Notes: generated from the letters alone by a model not told the origin. A stretch of 64,000 nt of DNA from CAYSFW01 sp050329935 (GCA_050329935.1 JBHJOI010000079.1:1-64000); one strand, 5' to 3'. Counted from the stretch's first letter, positions 51,513 through 61,444 are shown. Made by a program: numbers and translations.

Positions 51513-51884
51513 CTAGTGTATGAAGGGCATGAGGGCATCCGAAAACGATTGCGCCGTGAAAGGCTTGGCGATAATAAAACGCGCACCCGCTTCTTTGGCG
51601 ATCTGCCGCATCTCTGATGTCGCCTCCGTGGTTACGAAGCCGAACGGTGTGGCGCTACCCGATTCCTTGAGCTTTCTCAGAAAATCGATCCCTGTCATCA
51701 CCGGCATGTTCCAGTCCGATAGAATCAACGCTGGCTTTACCTCCCCCACTTTCTTCAACCCTTCCTCTCCGTTGCTAGCTTCCGCGATCTTCAATCCTGA
51801 AAAGCCGGCTTCCTTTATCGTCTTTTTTACGATCATACGCATGATCGGGCTATCATCCACAATGAGTATCTGCATTTGCTCCAT
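51513..51884 (-). CDS. cheY: CheY-like response regulator
   Basis: A 123-residue single receiver domain. Acidic pair and switch: ILIVDDSPIMRMIVKKTIKE; phospho-Asp in ALILSDWNMPVMTGIDFL; FVTTEATSEM with the switch Thr; conserved Lys in FIIAKPFTAQ. As a stand-alone receiver it carries the signal from CheA to an effector. This is the second cheY of the cluster, at the distal end. Confidence 0.93.
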   Translation of the reverse strand: MEQMQILIVDDSPIMRMIVKKTIKEAGFSGLKIAEASNGEEGLKKVGEVKPALILSDWNMPVMTGIDFLRKLKESGSATPFGFVTTEATSEMRQIAKEAGARFIIAKPFTAQSFSDALMPFIH

Positions 51885-51960
51885 CTCCTGATCTGTCTTT
51901 CGAATTCTCCCTGCATCGTCCAGGCATTTCCTGGTCGCCAGTCTCTATTTCACCGAAACC

Positions 51961-53067
51961 TCATGCATCCGCGAACGTCTTGCTGATGCGCTCGCCAATC
52001 TGTCCGAGTGGCAGAACCGCCGAAATACCACCCCGTTTAACTGCTTGCCCTGGCATTCCCCAAACGACGCTGGACGCCTCGTCCTGCGCAACGGTGAACG
52101 CACCGGCTTCACGCATACGCCTGATGCCTTCCGCTCCATCATCGCCCATGCCTGTGAGGATCACCCCAATCGCGTTGCGTCCGTAGGTACTCGCGACCGA
52201 ATCAAATAATACACATACCGACGGACGATGACGGTTGACGGGGTCCGAATCACTCAAACGGCAAATAAACCGCGGACCCTGCCGTTCAACACGCAAGTGC
52301 TTTCCACCCCGCGCAATGTAGACATGACTCGGCTCGATCTGCTGTCCATCGGTCGCTTCCGACACCGTTTGCGGGCAAATCGAATCAAGACGGCGGGCAA
52401 ATGAACCACTGAACTGTTCCGGTATGTGCTGCGCAACAACGATACCCGGCGTTTGCGCGGGCAGTGACAACAGGACTTCCTTGATTGCTTCGGTACCGCC
52501 CGTCGACGCGCCTATCGCAATGATCGAGTCCCTTCGAGTCAGCGTGTGCGCCTCCTCCGAGCCTCGATGACCGCCTCCATCCCTGGCGACGAGACCGCCG
52601 ACCGCACCTCCATCGGCACGTATGGAAGCCTTGCTGGCGATCTTGACTTTCTCCACCAGTTCATTCGCATACGTTTGAAATGTACGCTCAAGATCACCTA
52701 AAGGCTTGCTGACAAAATCAATCGCGCCCAATTGCAGCGCGGTCAACGTGACATCGGCGCCCGCCTGAGTCAACGACGAAACCATCACCACTGGCATCGG
52801 TCGTAACCGCATCAGATTGCGTAAAAACTGAATACCATCCATGCGCGGCATCTCGACGTCTAACGTCAATACATCGGGATTGAGCGCCTTGATCATTTCG
52901 CGTGCGCGATAGGCATCATCCGCGGCACCGACCACTTCAATCTCCGCGTCACTTTGCAACATCTCGGTCAACATCCGACGCATCAGTGGTGAATCATCGA
53001 CGATCAATACCCTGACACGACTGGCCGAATTTGGTCTGAGGCTCGACCTCGCCATGTGGTTAATCAT
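51961..53067 (-). CDS. cheB: Protein-glutamate methylesterase CheB
   Basis: 368 residues. The N-terminal receiver domain has VRVLIVDDSPLMRRML and VLTLDVEMPRMDGIQFL. The C-terminal esterase has its Ser-His-Asp triad in IIAIGASTGGTEAI, IVVAQHIPEQFSGSF and VILTGMGDDGAEGI. It removes methyl groups from receptor glutamates and resets sensitivity. ATG 53067 follows GGGAAG. It lies 25 bases after cheD in the operon. Confidence 0.97.
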   Translation of the reverse strand: MINHMARSSLRPNSASRVRVLIVDDSPLMRRMLTEMLQSDAEIEVVGAADDAYRAREMIKALNPDVLTLDVEMPRMDGIQFLRNLMRLRPMPVVMVSSLTQAGADVTLTALQLGAIDFVSKPLGDLERTFQTYANELVEKVKIASKASIRADGGAVGGLVARDGGGHRGSEEAHTLTRRDSIIAIGASTGGTEAIKEVLLSLPAQTPGIVVAQHIPEQFSGSFARRLDSICPQTVSEATDGQQIEPSHVYIARGGKHLRVERQGPRFICRLSDSDPVNRHRPSVCVLFDSVASTYGRNAIGVILTGMGDDGAEGIRRMREAGAFTVAQDEASSVVWGMPGQAVKRGGISAVLPLGQIGERISKTFADA

Positions 53068-53092
53068 AACTTCCCTTTTCTCAATGGGTTTT

Positions 53093-53710
53093 CTAGAAAA
53101 GTTCAATCTCACCCGCGACCGGCGTCGCCCGCACCTTTTGTAAGTAGCTCATTTCGGAAGCGACCACCGATTGTGTCTCGGATACAAGTTTCTTCACGAG
53201 CGCCTTGCCAGTGAGCGGGTGGTACATAAGCTTGCGTGGCAGAGTGCCGCCAAGATCCTGTGAATGTACCGGAAGTCCCTCTTCACGCAAGAAACTCAAT
53301 ACGAAATCGATGTTTCGACGCCCCACGTCACTGGAGGCCAAATCCATGACGCTTGCGCCACCAAACAGCTTGATCTCTAGATTCTGCTTCTTGCCCCCAC
53401 TCCGCAGTATGCCGTTGATCAAGTGCTCCATCGCGAAATTTCCGTAACGGGTCGACGCGCTGACACTGGTCGTTTCCCAGCCACCGCCGCCTCCCATGTC
53501 TCCCAGGGGCAATAAAAAATGATTCATGCCACCCACTTTCCGCTGCGTGTCACGTATGCAGGCGGCAACGCATGACCCCAGCACGGTCGTGATGAGCTCA
53601 TCCTGAGTTCCTACGTAATAGTCTCCGGGCAATACTTTCGCGACATTCAGTCTAAAATTCGGATCCCAGAATTTCCGAATGTTCTCGAATCCAGCCTGCA
53701 CGGTAATCAT
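53093..53710 (-). CDS. cheD: Chemoreceptor glutamine deamidase CheD
   Basis: 205 residues. The catalytic Cys and His are in ITTVLGSCVAACIRDTQRK and GGMNHFLLP, followed by an active-site Thr region. It converts receptor glutamines to glutamates, and in CheC systems it partners the phosphatase. It ends VAGEIELF, similar to the end of the CheZ-like protein two genes upstream. Confidence 0.96.
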   Translation of the reverse strand: MITVQAGFENIRKFWDPNFRLNVAKVLPGDYYVGTQDELITTVLGSCVAACIRDTQRKVGGMNHFLLPLGDMGGGGGWETTSVSASTRYGNFAMEHLINGILRSGGKKQNLEIKLFGGASVMDLASSDVGRRNIDFVLSFLREEGLPVHSQDLGGTLPRKLMYHPLTGKALVKKLVSETQSVVASEMSYLQKVRATPVAGEIELF

Positions 53711-53722
53711 AGGACGCCTTAC

Positions 53723-54553
53723 CTATCGAATTTTCTTATAGATTGTCTTACCGAGCGACGCGAATCGATCCGTCAGGTTCGATAACGTCTCGGAGTGTCC
53801 GACAAATAGATGTCCGTCATCGTTAAGCACGCGCGCAAAATTATCGAAAAGCTCCATCTGTGTCGTCTTGTCGAAATAAATTACAACGTTCCGACAAAAT
53901 ACGACATCAAACGACCCTAGCGAGGGCCAGCTTTGAATCAGATTGAGCTTCCTGAACGTGATCAGCTCGCGCAACTCATTGGATACCTTTACCTTGCCGT
54001 CGTTGGCACCGCTTCCACGTAGGAAATACTTGCGAATCTTTTCAGCGGGTAGCTTCTCGATTCGCTCCAAGGGGTATACACCACCGCTCCCAATCTCAAG
54101 CACGTTTGAATCGAGGTCGGTGGCTAGTAACTTGATATCCCATTGCGCGGCGTTCGGAATATTTTCCAGGACGGTCATCGCGATGGAATACACTTCCTCT
54201 CCAGTAGAACAACCAGCGGACCACAGTCGCAACCGTCGAGATGCCGAGTTTCTTCGCAACAACCCAGGTATCAACGTCTTACCCAAGTGATCGAAGTGGT
54301 GTTGTTCGCGAAAGAAGGCCGTCAGATTCGTCGTGATCGCGTTTGTGAGTTGCTCAAGTTCACCACCGTCGCGCTCAAGAAGCGCCCGATAGTCGGCGAA
54401 GCGCTGTAAACCCAAGCTACGTAGTCGCCGCGACAGCCTGCTGTATACCATCTCACGCTTGCCGTCCGACAGCGAAATTCCTGTATGGCTATACACAAAC
54501 TCGCGAATACGCTGGAAATCCTCCTCGGTATAGGTGAACTCTCGAACAGTCAT
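53723..54553 (-). CDS. cheR: Chemotaxis methyltransferase CheR
   Basis: 276 residues. The N-terminal all-helical domain (EEDFQRIREFVYSHTGISLS) is followed by the SAM site RRLRLWSAGCSTGEEVYSIA and FDVVFCRNVVIYFDK. It ends LTDRFASLGKTIYKKIR. It methylates receptor glutamates. The MCP of the same cluster ends in an aromatic pentapeptide that could tether it. Confidence 0.97.
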   Translation of the reverse strand: MTVREFTYTEEDFQRIREFVYSHTGISLSDGKREMVYSRLSRRLRSLGLQRFADYRALLERDGGELEQLTNAITTNLTAFFREQHHFDHLGKTLIPGLLRRNSASRRLRLWSAGCSTGEEVYSIAMTVLENIPNAAQWDIKLLATDLDSNVLEIGSGGVYPLERIEKLPAEKIRKYFLRGSGANDGKVKVSNELRELITFRKLNLIQSWPSLGSFDVVFCRNVVIYFDKTTQMELFDNFARVLNDDGHLFVGHSETLSNLTDRFASLGKTIYKKIR

Positions 54554-54564
54554 TCGCTACTCCG

Positions 54565-55107
54565 TTAGAACAGTTCGATGGTCGAGGTCGGTGCCTTGAC
54601 GTACTCGGATGCGTCGTTGGACCGCGTGGGTTCTCCACCGCAGTCCTTTAATACTTGGGAAAAGATAAGCTTCTCGTCTTCAAGCACATAGGATTCGTGG
54701 ATTTTTGTCAGTATCGACGCACAGTCGAGCTCGAACGGCTGCGTTCCAGCGTACTCTAGATGGTCGCTCATGATTCTGAGTCCGTTCGCGACATGCATCA
54801 GTCGCTGTGACAGCCGATCGTAGAACTGAAGTGAGCGTACCGCCGATTCGATACCTCCGACCAGTTTCAACCTTGGTGTCGTCTCATCGTTCACGGATGT
54901 CACCTCGTCGTCGGCTCGCTTACCGGACAGAAGTGCTGGTTCCATGAGTCCCATGACGACCTCGCCCAATTGTTCGACATTGTCAGCGCCTTCAGTTAAC
55001 GCCAGTTCGACCTGCAACGCCGACACCGTCAGTAGCGCCTGAATCGTCTCCATGCAACGCGCGTGTGTCGTATCCTGTACGTAATCGGGCATCGAAATAA
55101 GTTCCAT
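54565..55107 (-). CDS. Candidate CheZ-like CheY phosphatase
   Basis: A 180-residue mostly helical protein with no family I recognise by name. Residues 87-108 (ESAVRSLQFYDRLSQRLMHV) match the helix of CheZ that holds the catalytic pair Asp and Gln (D-x3-Q, as QDFQDLTGQ in CheZ). Here the pair is Asp97 and Gln101. CheZ also ends in a short CheY-binding peptide with a hydrophobic Phe end; this one ends TSTIELF. No standard cheZ is in the cluster. The role is inferred. Confidence 0.6.
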   Translation of the reverse strand: MELISMPDYVQDTTHARCMETIQALLTVSALQVELALTEGADNVEQLGEVVMGLMEPALLSGKRADDEVTSVNDETTPRLKLVGGIESAVRSLQFYDRLSQRLMHVANGLRIMSDHLEYAGTQPFELDCASILTKIHESYVLEDEKLIFSQVLKDCGGEPTRSNDASEYVKAPTSTIELF

Positions 55108-55160
55108 TGAGTTATTGTTTTGAATGTCTGGAGCTCTTCGAGTAACGCGTGCAAGCCAGC

Positions 55161-55460
55161 TCAGTCCCCCGAACTCACTGTTCCAGGCTCTAGTCCAAGC
55201 AACGACGACAGGCCGAGCAGATCAATATTGCGTGAGACAGGTTCGCTCGCGCTAATTCGTAGATTAGCCCCTTGCCGTTTCAGCTCCAACTTGGTGGCAT
55301 AAAGCAACTGGATAACGGCGGAATCAATGCGTTGGGTCTGGGATGCATCGACCGTTATATTCGTGCGCTCCACGCCAATACCGTTCTTTATCGCCTCCAT
55401 CAGCGCACCCACTTGTTGTATATTGGCCGTGGCTTCCAGCGTAAGCTCGTAGGTTCCCAT
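55161..55460 (-). CDS. STAS domain protein (anti-sigma-factor-antagonist fold)
   Basis: 99 residues: YELTLEATANIQQVGALMEA, NITVDASQTQRIDSAVIQLL with the usual Asp-Ser pair that is phosphorylated in SpoIIAA relatives, and LRISASEPVSRNIDLLGL. The ATG at 55460 follows GGAG. It lies within the che operon between the MCP and CheZ-like genes. It may link chemotaxis signalling to a partner kinase or scaffold. The target is unknown. Confidence 0.88.
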   Translation of the reverse strand: MGTYELTLEATANIQQVGALMEAIKNGIGVERTNITVDASQTQRIDSAVIQLLYATKLELKRQGANLRISASEPVSRNIDLLGLSSLLGLEPGTVSSGD

Positions 55461-55687
55461 AATATCTCCATGAATCATTATTCAGTCTTCGTTACCCAAA
55501 CTTTGAACTCTGCGGTAGGTAGTTTACGCTTGCGCAAAACGGCGACATCCCTTTACACGGCTCCCGACAGCGACGTCAGCGGCTCCAAGTGCACGTTCCT
55601 AGGCATGCCTGCTCGCCGCGACTTCGTTGTGTCCTCACCCACTGGTCCTTCAAGCCAGCGCCCTCGATCCAACGTTTGAACCGACGA

Positions 55688-58075
55688 CTAGAATTCGGTC
55701 CAATCTCCATTGGAAACACTTTTGTTATCGGCGACTTTTGGCGCAACTTTAGATTGCCCGTTCCAAGGTCGCTGGTTGGAGCGGCGCTCAGGCCCTGAGT
55801 AATCCGCAACACGCTTTCTAACGCCGTCACCCGCGCGCAAGTCGACATATCCGTCATCTCGGGCGGCGGGGCGACGCGCGGGTGTATTCGTCCCAAGCGC
55901 GTTCGGAAGCGCCAGATCACGGTTACCAATGGCTGGGGAATTCAGCCGAAAATACCCGAGCAGCGTGTTCAATTTCCGCGCCTCCACGCCCATGGCCTCG
56001 CTTGCCGCCGCGACTTGTTCGACCAGCTCCGCGTTTTGCTGCGTCATCGCATCCATGCCAGAAACCGATCGGTTGACGCTTTCGATTCCCGCCAACTGTG
56101 CGTCACCGGCCTGCGCGATCTCGGACACGATATTATTCACCTTATCAACCGCTTGCAAAATCGCTCGCAGGGTCAACCCTGATGCGTCGACGAGACGTGA
56201 CCCGGTCGCTACTTTTTCCACACTCGTCTCGATGAGTGCCTTGATCTCACGTGCCGCGGCCGCGCTGCGTTGCGCCAAGGTCCGCACCTCGGTAGCGACC
56301 ACGGCAAATCCTCGACCATGCTCACCCGCATGGGCCGCCTCAACCGCCGCGTTCAGCGCTAGTAGATTGGTCTGAAATGCGATCTCGTCAATCACCGAAG
56401 TGATTTCGGCGATTTCCTGACTCGACCGATTAATCTCCGACATCGCATTTACGGTTTCGTCCACCGCTGCCACGCCACGCTGAACTTCGCTTCTGGCGTC
56501 GGCGGCGAGCGCGCTGGCAACGTTTGCATGCCGAGTATTGAATTGAACCGTATCGGTCATTTCATTCATATTGCCTGCCGTAATCTGAAGGTGGCTCGCC
56601 TGGTCCTCGGTACGTTGACTCAATAGAACATTGCCATTCGCAATCTCTCGCGCACCATTTTCCACGTTAGCGGCGGAGGTGCGTATGTTCTCGATAATTT
56701 CGGACAAACGGCACTTCATGGCGACCAATGCCTTGCCCGCGCCTGACTCGGCTTGACGCGAATCGCGCGGTGAGGTTTCGAATATTCCACTTGCCATTTT
56801 TTCGGCCATATCGGCCAGGTCGCGTGGCTCACCACCTAGTTGATTACGAACACTGCGCGCCTGAAATAGCGCCATCGCCAACACGACCCCCACGGTGACA
56901 ATCATCATGATTGCGCCAGTGAGGCGTAGCGTCCCGACCATCGCCATCACCTCGGCTTCATCCGCCGACGCAACCAAAGCCCATTTGAACCCGGATGACT
57001 GAAGCGGGACGAACGCCGCGTGCTGCGACTTGCCATCGTGACCTAGAATCGTCACGACACCGGTATCTCCCCGCAGCGCATTTGCCACACCCGCATGGTC
57101 AATCTGGGTCGAAAGCGCGCGAGACCCCTCGCGCTGTCGCGATGGCGTTCTCAACATCGAGTCCGACCCCACGATATACATATCGCCGGAGCGCAGGTTC
57201 CGCATACTGCCCTCAAGCGCCTGGGCGACCAACGCCGGCCTGATCTGAAGCGCAACGACGCCGAGCCTGCGCCCAAACCCATCTATGACCGGCGCCGCAT
57301 AAAATGCAGTGGCCTCGTTTCCCGCTGGGAAATAGAACTCAAAATCTGAAATCGCGACTAAATCCGCGCTTGCCGCCGCCATGGCCCGAGCCACGACCCG
57401 ACCGAGACCTGAATCCTTCAGAGCGCCTGATAGCACGTTCGCACCGACGTCGATATTCTTCCTCACGGTATAGACAACACGACCCTGGGTGTCGATCAAC
57501 GACAGGTCTGTGTAGTTGTGACGTTCGATATGCCGTGTCAGACTGGGATGATACTGGACATGCATCGCGCCATACGTGCCCAGCTCGTCGAACTCGACCC
57601 GTTCGTGCTTGCGCTCCACACCAAGCGGATTGCGCACCAGCATGTGATACTGAGCAATGATTCCAAAATCATCCGTGGGAAGCGTCAGACTGGAACCCGT
57701 TCGATTCCCACGATCGTATTGGTGCTCACGGTAATACGCTTCTAGCGCACCACGCATCGCGGCGATTTCTTGCGGGGTTGGCGGTAGATCCTGCATCAGT
57801 CGATCGGCCTCGGCCGAGAACGAACGTAGTGCGGTCACGACCATTAAATCCTCGGCCAGACTTGAGGTAAACACCTGAACTTCGTGGATGAGTCCGGTGA
57901 TCTGGCGCGCGTACTGATCTCGCTGTGCACTAAGCGACGTGACAGCTTGCTCTTCCAGCGTGTCCCCCGCGATTTTTTGAATGGCAAGCATCGAGACGAG
58001 CATGGGTACGAGCGAGGCAAACAGCATGACAGCCACTAGCCTCGCGCCAAACGTCCAACCCTGTACTCCCGTCAT
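55688..58075 (-). CDS. Methyl-accepting chemotaxis protein with C-terminal pentapeptide
   Basis: 795 residues. The first transmembrane helix (LVAVMLFASLVPMLVSMLAI) is followed by a large periplasmic domain (about 30-390) of the double-Cache type (TDLSLIDTQGRVVYTVRKNI, GVVALQIRPALVAQAL). A second helix is IMMIVTVGVVLAMALF; a HAMP-like stretch and the signalling hairpin follow (EIAFQTNLLALNAAVEAAHA and GRGFAVVATEVRTLAQRSA). It ends with a Pro/Arg-rich linker and GDWTEF, a xWxxF tether for CheR or CheB. AGGAGGT fixes the ATG at 58075. The ligand is unknown. Confidence 0.95.
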   Translation of the reverse strand: MTGVQGWTFGARLVAVMLFASLVPMLVSMLAIQKIAGDTLEEQAVTSLSAQRDQYARQITGLIHEVQVFTSSLAEDLMVVTALRSFSAEADRLMQDLPPTPQEIAAMRGALEAYYREHQYDRGNRTGSSLTLPTDDFGIIAQYHMLVRNPLGVERKHERVEFDELGTYGAMHVQYHPSLTRHIERHNYTDLSLIDTQGRVVYTVRKNIDVGANVLSGALKDSGLGRVVARAMAAASADLVAISDFEFYFPAGNEATAFYAAPVIDGFGRRLGVVALQIRPALVAQALEGSMRNLRSGDMYIVGSDSMLRTPSRQREGSRALSTQIDHAGVANALRGDTGVVTILGHDGKSQHAAFVPLQSSGFKWALVASADEAEVMAMVGTLRLTGAIMMIVTVGVVLAMALFQARSVRNQLGGEPRDLADMAEKMASGIFETSPRDSRQAESGAGKALVAMKCRLSEIIENIRTSAANVENGAREIANGNVLLSQRTEDQASHLQITAGNMNEMTDTVQFNTRHANVASALAADARSEVQRGVAAVDETVNAMSEINRSSQEIAEITSVIDEIAFQTNLLALNAAVEAAHAGEHGRGFAVVATEVRTLAQRSAAAAREIKALIETSVEKVATGSRLVDASGLTLRAILQAVDKVNNIVSEIAQAGDAQLAGIESVNRSVSGMDAMTQQNAELVEQVAAASEAMGVEARKLNTLLGYFRLNSPAIGNRDLALPNALGTNTPARRPAARDDGYVDLRAGDGVRKRVADYSGPERRSNQRPWNGQSKVAPKVADNKSVSNGDWTEF

Positions 58076-58254
58076 CCTAATACCTCCTTGCTTCCCCGAG
58101 CGAGCCACTCACCAATCGAGCGCCATCCGCGGTTTTTTGTTTTACTGCATCACGCACGCGTGCACTTCCGTCAAAGGATCTAGATCCCCCTTTCGAATCG
58201 ACAGTCCTGGTTTCCCTGTCCTAGTCGTGGTGCAAGACAACCATCTGTCTGGAC

Positions 58255-58737
58255 TCACATATTGGCTTCCACAAGCTTCTGCACGTCGATCAGAATCACC
58301 ATCTTGTTTTCGACCGTGGCCAGACCATTGATGAACTCGATATTGAGCTTGGCCCCCATCTCCGGCGGCGGTTCGATCGTAGTTTCTGGAATGTTATAGA
58401 CTTCCGAGACAGCGTCGACCACCATGCCGATGGTCTTACGTTGACCGTCAATCTTTACAAAAATGACAACGGTAGTCGGGCCATACTCGACGTGCTCAAA
58501 TGCAAACCGCTTGCGCAAATCGACAATTGGAACAACCGCGCCTCTGAGATTTATAACGCCGAGCACATGTCGCGGCGTGTTTGGAATCTGGGTTGTCGGC
58601 ATCCACCCCTTTATTTCCTGCACGTTCAGGATATTGACTCCATATTCCTCTCCTGCCAGCAAGAAGGTCAGGTATTGGCTACCTTGCGCGGAAGATGGCG
58701 CCTTGCTTTCGAGATCGGTGGCAACCGCAGCATTCAT
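58255..58737 (-). CDS. cheW: Chemotaxis adaptor CheW
   Basis: 160 residues. The SH3-like adaptor that couples the receptor to CheA: QYLTFLLAGEEYGVNILNVQ, IPNTPRHVLGVINLRGAVVP, VIFVKIDGQRKTIGMVVDAV, NKMVILIDVQKLVE. It lies between the MCP and cheA genes, in the operon's order. Confidence 0.98.
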   Translation of the reverse strand: MNAAVATDLESKAPSSAQGSQYLTFLLAGEEYGVNILNVQEIKGWMPTTQIPNTPRHVLGVINLRGAVVPIVDLRKRFAFEHVEYGPTTVVIFVKIDGQRKTIGMVVDAVSEVYNIPETTIEPPPEMGAKLNIEFINGLATVENKMVILIDVQKLVEANM

Positions 58738-58878
58738 CTAGTTATCTCCTATCACTCTGTTCGACGAATCGATATCCGCCGTGTTTGAACTCGATTTTTT
58801 CCCGCTTGGCTCGCTTGTGGACGAGAAGCGATCCGATATAATTTACTGTAAAGCCAAACCCATAGCTCAAGTAGCTGC

Positions 58879-61020
58879 CTAGGCCGCCGCGAGCGCCGCA
58901 CCCGACGCATAGCGCAAGGCACCATAGAGGTGACTTCTCGCCAGTGCCGAAACGTCCAGAATAATCGCAACAGTGCCGTCGCCGAGAATGGTAGCGCCGG
59001 AAAGTCCCTCGATCTTTCTGAAATTGGTCTCCAGGCTCTTGATCACGACCTGTTGCTGTCCCAACAACTCGTCGACGAAGAGACCAACACGACGCCGATC
59101 GACTTGAACGACGACAAGCAATCCATCTTCCAGGCGTTTGGCATGGGGTTCAATTCCGAATAGATCGCCAAGGCGAATAATCGGGATATACTCGTCTCGC
59201 AACCGGTAAAGCTCAATCTGGTTACTCACCCGTTTGATGCTGTCGGTCTTTATTTGTATCGATTCGCTGATCGAGACCAATTGAATGACGTAAACCTCTT
59301 TTCCGATCCGCACCAATTGCCCATCGAGTATCGCTAGCGTGAGCGGAAGGCGAATGCTAAGCGTACTGCCCTTACCCATTTCCGAGGTAATGAATATCTG
59401 GCCACCCAGCTCATAAATATTACTGCGAACCACATCCATCCCGACACCGCGACCAGAGACGTCCGTGACCTGGTCGGCGGTTGAAAATCCAGCCTGGAAG
59501 ATTAGATTGTAGATCTCGTCATCGGTCATTACGTGGTCTGAACTGACGATACCGCGTTCGATTGCTTTCTTGAGAATGCGATCCTTATTGAGACCCGCAC
59601 CGTCATCCGTGACCTCAATCACGATATTGCCGCCTTCGTGATACGCATTCAGATGTATGGTACCTGTCTCAGACTTGCCCTCGGCCACGCGCTTTTCCGG
59701 CATCTCAATGCCATGGTCAAGAGAGTTACGGACCAGGTGGACCAGGGGATCGCCAATTTTTTCAAGTACGGTCTTGTCGAGCTCAGTACCTTCGCCCGAG
59801 ATCTTCAAGTCGATCTTTTTGCCAAGCTTCTGACTCAGATCGCGTACCAGACGCGGAAAGCGATTAAACGAATGACTGATTGGCAACATTCGAATACGCA
59901 TCGCGGTTTCCTGCAACTCCCGCAGATTTCTCGTTAACTGATTGAGCCCATCGCGCAGTTTTTTGAGCTGAGATTCATCGAAGTTATCCGTGAACTCGTG
60001 CAGCATCGACTGGTTGATGACGAGTTCACCGACCAGATTAATCAGGGCATCAACCTTATCGATATTCACGCGTATCGAGCTGGCTTCGGGATTCGGCTGC
60101 TTTGCTTCCCGAGGCGACGCAGGTTTTGCGGCTGGTGTCCGTTCGGTAATCGGAGCATCCGCAACGACGGCTTGAGCCGAAACTTTCGCCTTCGCTGGCG
60201 CCGCTTCGGCGGCGTCGATTTCCGGTTCGGGTACCCGGGCGGGCGCCGCTGGCGGTTCGATACGCTTCGATGTTTTAGCCTCGGATAGCGGCGTGATTTC
60301 CAGGTCGCAGTCGCCTTCCACCCAAGCGAATAGGTCTTCAATCTGAGTTCTGGCTACGTCCCCGTAAAGGGTGATGCTCCAGCCCAGAAATACGGACTCC
60401 GGCTGAAGCTCAAGTAGATTCGGCAGGCGACTCGTGTCGCATTCCACCACACATTCGCCGAGTTCAGCCAAACCGCGCAGGATCCTGATCGGATCATTGC
60501 CCGTCTTGAGCATGTTCTCGTGCGGCAGGAACAAGATTGTCCAGCCCTCGCGATCCGCGGTTTCAGTCACGCTGGATGGTTCAACGGCAACAACGGGATC
60601 GGTGTTCTTGGCGGTGACCACGGCACTGCCAGGCGCATCCAGCATGGCTTGCAAGCGCCGCTGCATTGCCGAAACGCGGTCGATATCCAACGCTTCATTA
60701 GCCTGGGTGGATTGGATCATCTCACGCAAGGTATCAACGGACTCGAGCAGCAAATCGACGGTTGGAACAGTCACGGATCGCTTTTGCGACCGCATCTCGT
60801 CGAGCAGCGTCTCCATTACATGCGTGAAGCCTGCGATCTCTTTGAAGCCAAAGGTGGCGCTGCCGCCCTTGATCGAGTGCGCGGCACGAAAAATAGTGTT
60901 GATTTGCTCGAGTTCAGCCGCACCGACGTCGAGATTCAACAACTCGGTTTCCATGATGGTTAGGCCATCATGGCACTCCTCGAAGAACGCGCCCAAAAAC
61001 TCTGACAGATCCATTGACAT
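58879..61020 (-). CDS. cheA: Chemotaxis histidine kinase CheA
   Basis: 713 residues. Hpt domain with phospho-His48 in FRAAHSIKGGSATFGF; a P2-like CheY-binding region (about 155-250); the P3 dimerisation helices (DALINLVGELVINQSMLHEF); a HATPase with the N-box (DPLVHLVRNSLDHGIE), DDGAGLNKDRI and GRGVGMDVVRSNI; and a CheW-like P5 end (DGQLVRIGKEVYVIQLVSIS). All kinase motifs are intact. It is the second gene of the operon, after cheY. Confidence 0.98.
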   Translation of the reverse strand: MSMDLSEFLGAFFEECHDGLTIMETELLNLDVGAAELEQINTIFRAAHSIKGGSATFGFKEIAGFTHVMETLLDEMRSQKRSVTVPTVDLLLESVDTLREMIQSTQANEALDIDRVSAMQRRLQAMLDAPGSAVVTAKNTDPVVAVEPSSVTETADREGWTILFLPHENMLKTGNDPIRILRGLAELGECVVECDTSRLPNLLELQPESVFLGWSITLYGDVARTQIEDLFAWVEGDCDLEITPLSEAKTSKRIEPPAAPARVPEPEIDAAEAAPAKAKVSAQAVVADAPITERTPAAKPASPREAKQPNPEASSIRVNIDKVDALINLVGELVINQSMLHEFTDNFDESQLKKLRDGLNQLTRNLRELQETAMRIRMLPISHSFNRFPRLVRDLSQKLGKKIDLKISGEGTELDKTVLEKIGDPLVHLVRNSLDHGIEMPEKRVAEGKSETGTIHLNAYHEGGNIVIEVTDDGAGLNKDRILKKAIERGIVSSDHVMTDDEIYNLIFQAGFSTADQVTDVSGRGVGMDVVRSNIYELGGQIFITSEMGKGSTLSIRLPLTLAILDGQLVRIGKEVYVIQLVSISESIQIKTDSIKRVSNQIELYRLRDEYIPIIRLGDLFGIEPHAKRLEDGLLVVVQVDRRRVGLFVDELLGQQQVVIKSLETNFRKIEGLSGATILGDGTVAIILDVSALARSHLYGALRYASGAALAAA

Positions 61021-61081
61021 AAAGCCTGCTCCGTTGCTTGGCGGTTCCTCGCCTATCGCGTGGGGAATTCCGTTGACACTA

Positions 61082-61444
61082 TTATCCGATCACTTGTTGG
61101 ATGGTCGCGACCAGTCGTTCCGGATCAAAGGGTTTGACGATCCACCCGGTCGCACCGGCCTCGCGTCCAATTGCCTTTTTCTCGGCCGTGGATTCAGTGG
61201 TCAGGGTAAGGATAGGTGTGTAGCGATACTCCGGCATAGCGCGAAGCTCACGAATCAGTTGAAACCCGTCCATATTGGGCATATTGATGTCCGTCAGAAC
61301 GAGATCGACTCGTTCTTTTTTTGCAGTCCCCAGCGCATCGACCCCATCAACCGCTTGCAGCACATCAAAGCCCGCGCGCTTGAGCGTGAACGTAACCATC
61401 TGACGCATTGATGCGGAGTCGTCGACTGCTAATATTCTCGGCAT
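61082..61444 (-). CDS. cheY: CheY response regulator (first gene of the che operon)
   Basis: 120 residues: RILAVDDSASMRQMVTFTLK, the phospho-Asp in LVLTDINMPNMDGFQLI, LTLTTESTAEKK, and the Lys in GWIVKPFDPERLVATI. ATG 61444 (MPRILAV) is the normal start; the frame extends to 61522. It is the promoter-proximal gene of the cluster, about 60 bases ahead of cheA. Confidence 0.95.
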   Translation of the reverse strand: MPRILAVDDSASMRQMVTFTLKRAGFDVLQAVDGVDALGTAKKERVDLVLTDINMPNMDGFQLIRELRAMPEYRYTPILTLTTESTAEKKAIGREAGATGWIVKPFDPERLVATIQQVIG

